Assembly: GCA_900548935.1 (NCBI GenBank) | Contig: URMR01000014.1 | Span: 1-22,372 of the forward strand | DNA from: an uncultured Collinsella sp. | Lineage (GTDB): Bacteria > Actinomycetota > Coriobacteriia > Coriobacteriales > Coriobacteriaceae | Length of the DNA stretch: 22,372 nucleotides | Direction of reading: 5' to 3' | Program-made: the position numbers and the translations under genes | The notes under the pieces: model-generated | The model's input: the letters and a program-made list of their open reading frames with translations, nothing else | Databases searched by the model: none | Told to the model about the DNA's origin: nothing | In this document: one piece after another, positions 4,845 to 12,471 of the stretch | How positions within the stretch are numbered: the first letter of the stretch is position 1 | Layout: every line of letters starts with the position of its first letter

Positions 4845-6386
4845 ATGTCGTTGAATCTGGGCAGCCTGGGCATGGAAGATGCTTCGTTTAGCTTTGGCGG
4901 TTCCTACATCATGGCGCTCGACTGCGGCACCACCTCGGTACTCGCGACCATCGTCGACGAGTACGGCTGCATCGTCGCCCAGGCGCGTCGTAGCGTCAAA
5001 ACCAGCTTCCCGCGCCCCGGCTGGGTGGAGCAGGATCCCACGGAGGTGCTTGCCAGCCAGATCGGCGTGATGATGGAGGTCCAGTTTAAGAGCGGCATTC
5101 ATTCCGATCGCATCGCCGCCATCGGTATCTCCAACCAGCGCGAGACCACGGTGGTGTGGGACCGCATAAGCGGCCAACCCATCTATAACGCCATCGTGTG
5201 GCAATGCCGTCGCACCGCCTCGACAATCGATAAGCTGGCCGAGCAGGGCTGCGAGGAGCTGGTGCGTTCCCGCACCGGCCTTACGCTCGACCCGTATTTC
5301 TCGGCCTCCAAGGTGCAGTGGATTCTCGACAACGTTGACGGCGCACGCGAGAGCGCGGCGGCGGGCGACCTTATGTTTGGCACCATCGACACCTGGCTCA
5401 TCTACAACCTCACCGGCGGCCAAACCTTTGCCACCGACTACACCAATGCCAGCCGCACAGCGCTCTTCAATATTCATACGCTGGACTGGGACGATGACCT
5501 GCTGGCTCTCTTCGACATCCCGCGTGCCATGATGCCCGAGGTTCGCTGGAGCTCCGGTGACTACGGTCACGTCGCGAGCGACATCATGACTAACATGCCG
5601 CCCATCATGGGTGTGGCGGGCGACCAGCAGGCGTCGCTGTTCGGTCACTGCTGCTTCCATCCCGGCCAGACCAAAAACACCTATGGCACGGGCTGCTTTA
5701 TGCTCATGAATACCGGCGACGAGATCGTCGAATCCAAGAATGGCCTGGTCTCCACCATCGGTATCGCTGCGGACGGCAAGGTCAGCTATGCGCTCGAGGG
5801 TTCTATTTTTGCCGCCGGCTCAACGATGAACTGGCTGCGCGACAACATGGGCGTTATCTCCAACGTATCCGAATCGGCACGGCTCGCCTCCTCGATCAGC
5901 GACAACGAGGGCTGCTACTTCGTTCCCGCTTTCGCGGGCTTGGGTGCACCTTGGTGGGACGCGCACGCCCGCGGCATCGTATGCGGTCTGACCGGCGCCT
6001 CGACTCGCGCGACCATCGTGCGTGCCGCTTGCGAGTCCATGGCCTATCAGAGCTATGACGTGCTGCGTGCCATGGAGCAGGACGTGGGTCTTTCGATCGA
6101 GCGCCTGTCCGTCGATGGCGGCGCCTCGCGCAACGAGTTCATCATGCAGTTCCAGGCAGACTTGCTGGATATCCCTGTACTGCAATGCGAGACGGTGGAG
6201 ACCACGGCAATCGGTGCCGCGTACTTGGCGGGTCTTGCGGTTGGGTATTGGGAGGATCTGGAGGAGCTGGAGCAAAACGCCCAGATCGTCAAGACGTTCC
6301 ATCCCCATATGTCCGTTGAGCGTCGCGAGCGCAACCTGGACGGTTGGCACGATGCGGTCAAGCGTTCGCTCAGCACCGCTCAGTAG
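4845..6386 (+). CDS. glpK: Glycerol kinase-like FGGY carbohydrate kinase
   Basis: Glycerol kinase phosphorylates glycerol with ATP to sn-glycerol 3-phosphate. At 513 residues it has family length plus about 20 extra N-terminal residues. Glycerol-kinase landmarks are present: NQRET (97-101), LDPYFSASKVQW (148-159), GTIDTWLIYNLTGG (179-192), TNASRTALFNIHTLDWDDDLL, the catalytic Asp in AGDQQASLFG (Asp260), YGTGCFMLMNTG, and the ATP-domain SVDGGASRNEFIMQ. Two usually fixed motifs differ: the phosphate loop normally DQGTTSSR reads DCGTTSVL, so the usual Arg is Leu33; and WQDRRT reads WQCRRT. It may be a divergent glycerol kinase or a relative with a shifted substrate. Start ATG 4845 has a GAAAGGTG ribosome binding site (4831-4838). 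No glycerol facilitator or dehydrogenase gene is nearby. Confidence 0.82.
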   Translation: MSLNLGSLGMEDASFSFGGSYIMALDCGTTSVLATIVDEYGCIVAQARRSVKTSFPRPGWVEQDPTEVLASQIGVMMEVQFKSGIHSDRIAAIGISNQRETTVVWDRISGQPIYNAIVWQCRRTASTIDKLAEQGCEELVRSRTGLTLDPYFSASKVQWILDNVDGARESAAAGDLMFGTIDTWLIYNLTGGQTFATDYTNASRTALFNIHTLDWDDDLLALFDIPRAMMPEVRWSSGDYGHVASDIMTNMPPIMGVAGDQQASLFGHCCFHPGQTKNTYGTGCFMLMNTGDEIVESKNGLVSTIGIAADGKVSYALEGSIFAAGSTMNWLRDNMGVISNVSESARLASSISDNEGCYFVPAFAGLGAPWWDAHARGIVCGLTGASTRATIVRAACESMAYQSYDVLRAMEQDVGLSIERLSVDGGASRNEFIMQFQADLLDIPVLQCETVETTAIGAAYLAGLAVGYWEDLEELEQNAQIVKTFHPHMSVERRERNLDGWHDAVKRSLSTAQ

Positions 6387-6431
6387 GGCTGCGACGGGCA
6401 CTCGATACAACAAACCGCTAAACTTATGCAC

Positions 6432-6460
6432 GGCGCGCGGCAACAGCACCGCGGCGCGCC
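6432..6460 (+). other. GC-rich hairpin in the glpK-upp gap
   Basis: GGCGCGC (6432-6438) pairs with GCGCGCC (6454-6460) across a 15-nt loop. There is no T-tract, so it is not an intrinsic terminator. It lies in the 120-nt gap before upp and could be an mRNA leader structure; no role is shown. Confidence 0.3.
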
Positions 6461-6506
6461 ATCTCAGCAAGGCCATCTTGCGGCCGCAACGAAAGGGGCA
6501 AGACCC

Positions 6507-7154
6507 ATGACCGTCACCTACGATACGTCCCGCGTGACACTTGTCGATCATCCGCTCGTCCAGCATAAGCTGTCGATCCTGCGCGACAAGAGCACCGGCA
6601 CCAACCAGTTCCGCCAGCTCGTGCGCGAGCTCGCGCTTTTTGACGGCTACGAGGCCATGCGCGATCTGCCCATGGAGGATGTCGAAGTCGAGACTCCCAT
6701 CACCACCGCCACGTTTAAGCAGCTTGCCGGCAAGAAGCTCGCCATCGTCCCCATCCTGCGTGCAGGTCTTGGCATGGTCGACGGCATCCTCGACCTGGTG
6801 CCCTCTGCCCGCGTGGGCCACATTGGCATGGAGCGCGACGAGGTCACCCACGAACCGCATGAGTATTACTGCAAGATGCCCAAGGATATCGACCAGCGTA
6901 TCTGCCTGGTCGTCGATCCCATGCTCGCCACGGGCGGTTCTGCCGAGATGGCTATCAGCTATCTGCGCGAGCGCGGTGTCAAGGACATCCGCATGCTGTG
7001 CATCGTCGCGGCCCCCGAGGGCCTCAAGTCGCTGACCGAGAAAGATCCCGATGTGCATATCTATACCTGCGCCATCGACGACCACCTCAACGAGGCCGCC
7101 TACATCGTTCCCGGCCTGGGCGATGCCGGTGACCGTATCTACGGCACGCTGTAG
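6507..7154 (+). CDS. upp: Uracil phosphoribosyltransferase
   Basis: Upp salvages uracil with PRPP to form UMP. The 215-residue protein matches the family along its length: IVPILRAGLGMVDG (residues 80-93), the PRPP-binding loop VDPMLATGGSA (136-146), the flexible-loop region RDEVTHEPHEYYCKMP (110-125), and the uracil-binding GLGDAGDRIYGT near the C-terminus. ATG 6507 follows GAAAGGGG (6491-6498) by 8 nt. An in-frame ATG at 6426 exists but adds 27 residues with no family similarity. It lies 120 nt after glpK and 283 nt before the ATP synthase operon. upp next to atp genes is a common arrangement in Gram-positive bacteria. Confidence 0.96.
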   Translation: MTVTYDTSRVTLVDHPLVQHKLSILRDKSTGTNQFRQLVRELALFDGYEAMRDLPMEDVEVETPITTATFKQLAGKKLAIVPILRAGLGMVDGILDLVPSARVGHIGMERDEVTHEPHEYYCKMPKDIDQRICLVVDPMLATGGSAEMAISYLRERGVKDIRMLCIVAAPEGLKSLTEKDPDVHIYTCAIDDHLNEAAYIVPGLGDAGDRIYGTL

Positions 7155-7347
7155 TCGTCGGGCCTTGTCGGCTACGGTCACAAATACGAAGAAATGGTGC
7201 GCGCGGGCGAGTAAAAGACGTCCACGCGCACTCCTGTTAACGGACGTTTAGCCCAGAGGGGTTCGCGAAAAAACGTATTACCGTACCTGCGGCATAAAGA
7301 AGGTCTTAAGAAAACGAACAGGTGCGTATTAACCGATGCTTTTTCGG

Positions 7348-7375
7348 TTGTACTTTAGCGATTGGCTCGTACAAT
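7348..7375 (+). promoter_or_regulatory. Promoter of the ATP synthase operon
   Basis: TTGTAC (7348-7353) and TACAAT (7370-7375) are separated by 16 nt, a good sigma-70-type match, 63 nt upstream of the chosen atpI start. A small hairpin, AACCGA (7331-7336) with TCGGTT (7344-7349), overlaps the 5' edge of the -35 box. The rest of the upp-atpI gap holds only a weak inverted repeat, ACGTCC (7218-7223) with GGACGT (7242-7247). Confidence 0.65.
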
Positions 7376-7437
7376 AGTCACCAATGTTTGGCGGGAACTG
7401 TTCTGGGAAGCGTTAAAAGAGGAAAGTGAGGACGCCA

Positions 7438-7749
7438 GTGTTTCAGATAGCCGATCTGCTCGCTATCGTTGCAGGCGCCATCGCGGGCGCAATCGCCTTT
7501 CTTCCCTTTGTTTTTACGCTCAAGCCGGTTCTTGACGATAAGCAGAATGCGGACATGCTCAAGGGCATGGTGAGTCTGGCGGTCTCGGCAATCGCCCTGC
7601 TCGTTTTTACCTTGGTTGTGTTTGTGTTGTTCGGAGAGGCATTTCGCATGTTCCTCCTGGGCGAGGCGATCGGCTTCGTGGCCTTTATGGCCGCCTGCAC
7701 GGTTCGTGTCGCCAAGGCGCTGCGAGATCCTCATGAGGTCGAAAGGTAA
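7438..7749 (+). CDS. atpI: AtpI-like small membrane protein of the ATP synthase operon
   Basis: This 103-residue protein occupies the usual atpI position, first gene of the operon, 3 nt before atpB. It has three hydrophobic segments: about residues 5-27 (small-residue rich), 44-67, and 70-96. AtpI (UncI) proteins are poorly conserved and are thought to help assemble the c-ring; this one is assigned mainly on position and topology. Two GTG starts are possible, 7426 and 7438. I prefer 7438 because GTGAGG (7426-7431) lies 6 nt upstream as a ribosome binding site, whereas 7426 would sit too close to GAGG at 7419-7422. Confidence 0.62.
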   Translation: MFQIADLLAIVAGAIAGAIAFLPFVFTLKPVLDDKQNADMLKGMVSLAVSAIALLVFTLVVFVLFGEAFRMFLLGEAIGFVAFMAACTVRVAKALRDPHEVER

Positions 7750-7752
7750 GTC

Positions 7753-8556
7753 GTGGAAATTTTTGAAAAGCTGCCTGATGAGATTAATCATCTGGTCAGC
7801 GAGTTCAGCTCCACCCCTGTCGTGGGCGATCTGAGCTGCGGCATCACGCAGTACTCTTTTTGGCTGATCGTCTCCACGATCGTGCTCCTGATCGTCCTGG
7901 CCGTGTTCAAGAAGAAGCAGACCCTGGTTCCCAAGGGCTTCTTCGTCAACGGTTTCGAGTACATCATCGAGTACGTCGAGAACGATATCGGCAAGGGCGT
8001 CGTGGGTGAGAACTGGAAGAAGCACTTCCCGTTCCTGTGCTCGCTTTTCCTGTTCATCCTGATCAACAACATGATCGGCCTGATCCCGGGAATGAAGCCC
8101 GGCACCGGCGCAATCGGCTCCACCGCCGCGCTCGCCATCTTCGCCTTCGTGTACTTCATCTATTACGGATGCAAGGCTCACGGCGTGATCGGCTACATCA
8201 AGAGCCTCGCCCCGCAGGGCGTGAGCTTCCCGATGAACGTGCTTGTGTGGGTCGTCGAGCTTTTCTCGACCTTCCTGCGCCTCATCACGCTCGCCGTCCG
8301 TCTGTTCTGCAACATGTTCGCAGGACACGTGGTCATGGGCTCGTTCGCCATCATGGCGAGCATGTTCATGCAGCCGCTGCTTCAGCAGGTTTCCGCGGCC
8401 CACGCCGTCGGCGCCCTGCCTTCGCTGGCCTGGCTTGCCATCCTCATCCTGATCTACGCGATCGAGCTTGTGGTCGGCGCCATCCAGGCTTACGTCTTCA
8501 CGGTCCTTACCGCCGTGTATGTCTCTGAGGCAGAGGAAGTCGCGGAGGAGGAGTAG
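7753..8556 (+). CDS. atpB: F-type ATP synthase subunit a
   Basis: Subunit a forms the two proton half-channels against the c-ring in Fo. The 267-residue protein has five or more membrane helices. The essential arginine is Arg183 in LAVRLFCNMFAGH (E. coli Arg210). His191 sits where E. coli has Glu219, and Glu238, seven residues before Gln245 in the conserved IQAYVFTVLTAVY, sits where E. coli has His245. This is the swapped Glu/His pair seen in many bacteria, so it is normal but confirms the alignment. Start is GTG 7753, 3 nt after atpI, with GAAAGG (7741-7746) upstream. The acidic tail EAEEVAEEE is a little unusual. A 124-nt gap follows before atpE. Confidence 0.95.
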   Translation: MEIFEKLPDEINHLVSEFSSTPVVGDLSCGITQYSFWLIVSTIVLLIVLAVFKKKQTLVPKGFFVNGFEYIIEYVENDIGKGVVGENWKKHFPFLCSLFLFILINNMIGLIPGMKPGTGAIGSTAALAIFAFVYFIYYGCKAHGVIGYIKSLAPQGVSFPMNVLVWVVELFSTFLRLITLAVRLFCNMFAGHVVMGSFAIMASMFMQPLLQQVSAAHAVGALPSLAWLAILILIYAIELVVGAIQAYVFTVLTAVYVSEAEEVAEEE

Positions 8557-8680
8557 TCTTCCGTTCGCGCCTTAAAGGTAAGGCAATTCGTTAAACCGCT
8601 GGTGCCCGTACCCATGGAGCCCGGCAGTTATAAAAAGGTTATCCTGCGTGAAATAAGACACGCACGACAAAGGAGGAATC

Positions 8681-8875
8681 GTGGGAGTTATCGGTTACGG
8701 TCTCGGTGTTATCGGCGCTGGTCTTGCTATCGGCCTGTCTGCTCTGGGCGCTACGGGTGCTATGGCCCGTCAGCCTGAGGTCCAGGGCCGCGTGTTCACC
8801 GTCTTCATCATGGGCTCCGCCTTCGGCGAGGCTCTGGCTCTGATCGGCTTCGTTGTCGCGCTGATCGTTAAATAG
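8681..8875 (+). CDS. atpE: F-type ATP synthase subunit c
   Basis: Subunit c forms the proton-carrying ring of Fo. At only 64 residues it is at the short end of the family (usually 70-90), with almost no N-terminal lead before helix 1. Helix 1 (about 3-28) is glycine/alanine rich. The polar loop is ARQPE (29-33), and the ion-carrying carboxylate is Glu50 in GSAFGEALALIGF. The residues around it (Glu followed by Ala, no Gln in helix 1) fit a proton rather than a sodium ring. Start is GTG 8681 with a near-consensus AAAGGAGG just upstream (8669-8676). The 124-nt leader between atpB and atpE contains an A/T-rich patch, TTATAAAAAGG, and may raise translation of this high-copy subunit. Confidence 0.94.
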   Translation: MGVIGYGLGVIGAGLAIGLSALGATGAMARQPEVQGRVFTVFIMGSAFGEALALIGFVVALIVK

Positions 8876-8890
8876 CACGGAGCGTCAAGT

Positions 8891-9493
8891 ATGAATCTTT
8901 CATCCCAGAAGAGCGCGATCGCACTCTCCGCGTCCGCGGCCGCGCTGCTCATGCCGGTTTCCGCGTTCGCCGAGGACGGCGCCGCCGGTGCGGACATCCT
9001 CATCCCTAAGATGGCGGAGTTCATCCCGGCGCTTATCGCCTTCCTGATCATCTGGATCGTGCTGGCTAAGGTCGCCCTGCCGGGCATCATGAAAACCATG
9101 GAGGAGCGCGGCAAGAAGATCGAGAAGAGCCTCGACGAGGCCGAGAAGACCAAGCAGGAGGCTATCGCCAAGCGTGCTGAGTCCGACTCGATCGTCACCG
9201 ACGCCCGTCGTCAGGCTGCCGACATCGTTCTCGAGGCCCGTAAGGACGCCGAGTCCGAGCGCGCCCGTATCATCGAGGCTGCTCACAAGGAGGCCGAGGA
9301 GATCATCGCCAAGGCCCATACGACCGTCGAGGACGAGCGCAAGTCCATCTACGCCGGTGCCGCGAGCTCCATCGCCGACCTGTCCGTTGCCGTCGCCACC
9401 AAGATCGTGGGCGAGGCACTCGAGGACGAGGCCGGGCAGAAGAAGCTCATCGAGCGCTACATCCAGGAAGCAGGTAGCCTGAATGCCGACTAG
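8891..9493 (+). CDS. atpF: F-type ATP synthase subunit b with signal-peptide-like N-terminus
   Basis: Subunit b is the peripheral stalk linking Fo to F1 through delta. At 200 residues it has two hydrophobic stretches where most b subunits have one. The first (about 8-27) ends in SAFAED, a good Ala-x-Ala signal peptidase I site after residue 27. The second (about 43-62, FIPALIAFLIIWIVLAKV) is the usual b-subunit membrane anchor. Residues 68-165 form a long charged coiled-coil rich in Glu, Lys, Ala and Arg, followed by the delta-contacting C-terminus. ATG 8891 is 15 nt after atpE with a weak GGAG (8879-8882). The 3' end overlaps atpH by 11 nt. Confidence 0.94.
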   Translation: MNLSSQKSAIALSASAAALLMPVSAFAEDGAAGADILIPKMAEFIPALIAFLIIWIVLAKVALPGIMKTMEERGKKIEKSLDEAEKTKQEAIAKRAESDSIVTDARRQAADIVLEARKDAESERARIIEAAHKEAEEIIAKAHTTVEDERKSIYAGAASSIADLSVAVATKIVGEALEDEAGQKKLIERYIQEAGSLNAD

Positions 9494-9959
9494 CCGCTAT
9501 CAGGACAAGGTGCTCGAGACCTACGCGCGCTCCCTCATGGAAGCCGCCAAGGCCGAGAACCATGTGTTCGAGGACCTCGAGATGATCGAGCGCCTGGCTT
9601 CCGCCAGCCCCGAGATCATCGCCGTGCTCGACACCATGTCCAAGCGCGACCAGCTCGACCTTCTTCCCAAGGTGGCAGCTGCCTTTAAGTATGTTGCCGA
9701 GGAAGACGAGGATGTAGTGGGCGTGACCGTCACCACGGCGATCCCGCTCGACGACGAGCTGCGTCAAACCATCACTAAGAAATGCGAGCAGGACTTCGGC
9801 CGCAAGGTATTCCTTATCGAGCAGGTCGACCCGTCTATCGTGGGCGGCCTGGTGCTCGAGGCCCGCGGCGAGCGTCGTGACATTTCCGTCAAGACGCAGC
9901 TGCGCATCGCACAGGAGACCCTCGCAAACTCTGCTAATTCGTACGGAGGTGAAGCCTAA
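9483..9959 (+). CDS. atpH: F-type ATP synthase subunit delta
   Basis: Delta joins the b stalk to the top of the alpha/beta hexamer. The 158-residue protein is slightly short for the family (about 175-180). It has the N-terminal helical bundle (RYQDKVLETYARSLMEAAK...) and the conserved C-terminal signature VDPSIVGGLVLEARGERRDISVKTQL, close to the family pattern of a Gly-Gly followed by a basic strand and an LxxL segment. ATG 9483 lies inside atpF, an 11-nt overlap, and its stop shares one base with the atpA start, so translation of atpF, atpH and atpA is likely coupled. Confidence 0.94.
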   Translation: MPTSRYQDKVLETYARSLMEAAKAENHVFEDLEMIERLASASPEIIAVLDTMSKRDQLDLLPKVAAAFKYVAEEDEDVVGVTVTTAIPLDDELRQTITKKCEQDFGRKVFLIEQVDPSIVGGLVLEARGERRDISVKTQLRIAQETLANSANSYGGEA

Positions 9960-11557
9960 TGTCCGAAACCCTCAATGCCCAGGATATCGCCAAGAAACTG
10001 CAGGAGCAGCTCACGAACCTCTCCGCGACGGTCGATACGCATGAGGTTTCAACGGTCGACGAGGTAGGCGACGGCATCGCGCGCGTCACTGGCCTCAAGA
10101 GCGCCATGGCAGGCGAGCTTCTGGAGTTCAAGAGCTCCGATACCGGTGAGACCGTCTTCGGCCTTGCCCAGAACCTTGACCGTGACGAGGTCGGCGCCGT
10201 TCTGTTTGGTGCCGTCGACTCCATCAAGGAAGGCGACGAGTGCCGCACCACTGGCCGCATTATGGATATCCCCGTGAGCCGTGCCATGCTCGGCCGCGTC
10301 GTCAATCCGCTCGGCCAGCCTATCGACGGTTTGGGTGACATTGTCGCCACGCACCGTCGTCCTATCGAGTTTAAGGCCCCCGGCGTCATCGACCGTACCC
10401 CGGTGTGCGAGCCGGTTCAGACCGGTCTGTTGGCCATCGACTCCATGGTGCCTATCGGCCGTGGTCAGCGTGAGCTCATCATCGGCGACCGTCAGACCGG
10501 TAAGACCGCCATTGCCATCGACGCTATCCTCAACCAGCGTGGCAAGGGCATGGTCTGCATCTATGTCGCCATCGGCCAGAAGGCTTCCACGGTTGCCAAC
10601 ATCCGTGAGACCCTCGCCCAGCACGGTGCGCTCGACTACACCATCATCGTTTCGGCAACCGCTGCCGATTCCGCCCCTATGCAGTACATCGCGCCTATGG
10701 CCGGTGCCGCTATCGGCGAGTTCTTCATGTACAACGGCGAGGACGGTAAGCCTGCCAGCGAGACCAACCCCGGCGGCCACGTGCTCGTCATCTACGACGA
10801 CCTGTCCAAGCAGGCTGTGGCCTACCGTCAGATGTCGCTGACGCTGCATCGTCCGCCCGGACGCGAGGCCTATCCTGGCGACATCTTCTACCTGCACTCT
10901 CGTCTGCTCGAGCGTGCCGTCAAGATGTCCAAGAAGAACGGTTACGGCTCCATGACGGCTCTGCCGATCATCGAGACCCAGGACGGCGACGTCTCGGCCT
11001 ACATTCCGACCAACGTCATTTCCATTACCGATGGTCAGATCTACCTGCAGTCCGAGCTCTTCTTCCAGGGCCAGCGCCCGGCAGTCGACGTGGGTATCTC
11101 CGTGTCCCGCGTCGGTGGCGACGCACAGACCAAGGCCATGAAGCAGGTTGCCGGCAATCTTCGTCTTGACCTCGCTTCGTACCAGGAGCTCGCCGGCTTT
11201 ACGCAGTTCGGCTCCGACCTCGACGAGGCCACGCAAAAGCAGCTTACCCACGGCGCTCGCATGACTGAGCTCCTTAAGCAGCCGCGCTACAAGCCGTTTG
11301 AGGTTGGCGAGCAGATTGCAGTTCTGTTTGCAGGCAACGAGGGCTTCCTCGACGATCTCGAGATTGCCGACGTGCTGCCTTTCCGCGCTGAGCTTATCGA
11401 GTACCTGGACAATGGCTTTGGCTCGCTGCTCGACAAGGTTCGCGCCAAGAAGATCGACGATGACACCAAGGCTGAGCTCCTGCGCGTTATCGGTGACTTC
11501 AAGCAGCAGTTCATGGCCAAGCACCATGCCGATACGACTGGATCAGAGGAGAACTAA
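9959..11557 (+). CDS. atpA: F-type ATP synthase subunit alpha
   Basis: Alpha forms the non-catalytic nucleotide sites of F1. The 532-residue protein has the N-terminal beta-barrel, the Walker A loop GDRQTGKT (residues 176-183), a Walker B strand (HVLVIYDD), and the signature DVGISVSRVGG, whose Arg supplies the arginine finger to the catalytic site of beta. PGREAYPGDIFYLHSRLLERA is fully typical. The start overlaps the atpH stop as TAATG at 9957-9961, with GGAGGT (9945-9950) upstream. The C-terminus is about 20-30 residues longer than in E. coli, ending in an acidic, polar tail. Confidence 0.98.
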   Translation: MSETLNAQDIAKKLQEQLTNLSATVDTHEVSTVDEVGDGIARVTGLKSAMAGELLEFKSSDTGETVFGLAQNLDRDEVGAVLFGAVDSIKEGDECRTTGRIMDIPVSRAMLGRVVNPLGQPIDGLGDIVATHRRPIEFKAPGVIDRTPVCEPVQTGLLAIDSMVPIGRGQRELIIGDRQTGKTAIAIDAILNQRGKGMVCIYVAIGQKASTVANIRETLAQHGALDYTIIVSATAADSAPMQYIAPMAGAAIGEFFMYNGEDGKPASETNPGGHVLVIYDDLSKQAVAYRQMSLTLHRPPGREAYPGDIFYLHSRLLERAVKMSKKNGYGSMTALPIIETQDGDVSAYIPTNVISITDGQIYLQSELFFQGQRPAVDVGISVSRVGGDAQTKAMKQVAGNLRLDLASYQELAGFTQFGSDLDEATQKQLTHGARMTELLKQPRYKPFEVGEQIAVLFAGNEGFLDDLEIADVLPFRAELIEYLDNGFGSLLDKVRAKKIDDDTKAELLRVIGDFKQQFMAKHHADTTGSEEN

Positions 11558-11562
11558 GCCCT

Positions 11563-12471
11563 ATGGCCAACCTTCGCGACATTAAGAAGCGAATCTCCTC
11601 GGTTACCACGACCAAGCAGATCACGCGCACGATGGAGATGGTCTCTACGGCCAAGATCCGTCGTGCCCTCGATCGCTCCAAGCAGGCCGAGCCCTATAAG
11701 GAGGCGCTGACCGACGTCATGTTGACGGTCGCCGGCGACGCCTCCTGTTCGGGCACCGATCCCATGCTGCAGAAGCATGAGAGCGTCAAGCATGGCCTGA
11801 TTGTCGTTATTGCCTCGGACCGCGGCCTTGCCGGCGGTTTCAATACGACGGTGGAGCGCACGGCCGAAAAGCTCGCCGCTTCTTGGGCGAACGATGGCAT
11901 CGAGTGCGAGATCATTACGTGTGGACGCAAGCCGGCCACGTATTTCCGCGACCGCGCAAACGTCGTCATGCACTTTGAGGGCAATTCCTCCGAGCCCGAT
12001 TTTAATCAGGCTCGCATGATTTCCTCTCATATCTGCGATGCGTATCGTGCCGGCGAGCTTGACCGCGTCGAGCTTGTCTACCACCACGCCAAGAACCGCG
12101 TGGATCAGGAGCTTCGCGTCGAGCATTTGCTGCCGCTCGACCCCGAGATGATCGCTATGGCCCACGGTCCGCGTAAGAACGAGACCGACGCCCCTAAGCG
12201 CATCTCGTCCACGTTCGAGTTCGTGCCCTCTCCCGAGCATGTTCTCGGCAAACTTGTGCCGTCGTATATCCTGACGGTCATCTACCAGGCCCTGATTGAT
12301 TCGGCGGCTGCCGAGCAGGGTGCACGCCGCAAGGCCATGCACTCCGCGACGGAAAACGCCACCGCGATCATCTCGACCCTTACCCGCACGTATAGTCGCG
12401 TGCGCCAGGCTTCGATCACGACCGAGATTAACGAGATCGTCGGCGGAGCCTCAGCATTGGAGGAACAGTAA
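11563..12471 (+). CDS. atpG: F-type ATP synthase subunit gamma
   Basis: Gamma is the central rotor shaft of F1. At 302 residues it is near normal length. The N-terminal helix (ANLRDIKKRISSVTTTKQITRTMEMVSTAKIRRA) and the C-terminal helix (AMHSATENATAIISTLTRTYSRVRQASITTEINEIVGGASAL) that form the coiled-coil shaft are both well conserved. The middle domain contains the expected VIASDRGLAGGFN. It starts 5 nt after atpA, with GGAGAA at 11546-11551, and its stop shares one base with the atpD start. Confidence 0.97.
   Translation: MANLRDIKKRISSVTTTKQITRTMEMVSTAKIRRALDRSKQAEPYKEALTDVMLTVAGDASCSGTDPMLQKHESVKHGLIVVIASDRGLAGGFNTTVERTAEKLAASWANDGIECEIITCGRKPATYFRDRANVVMHFEGNSSEPDFNQARMISSHICDAYRAGELDRVELVYHHAKNRVDQELRVEHLLPLDPEMIAMAHGPRKNETDAPKRISSTFEFVPSPEHVLGKLVPSYILTVIYQALIDSAAAEQGARRKAMHSATENATAIISTLTRTYSRVRQASITTEINEIVGGASALEEQ

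Noticed and set aside
4656..5660. 334-codon open frame on the - strand over tsaC/glpK
   Set aside because: Crosses two well-supported + strand genes and has no recognisable motif.
10049..11527. 492-codon open frame on the - strand over atpA
   Set aside because: Shadow of atpA; composition is low-complexity Leu/Gly/Asp/His typical of antisense frames.
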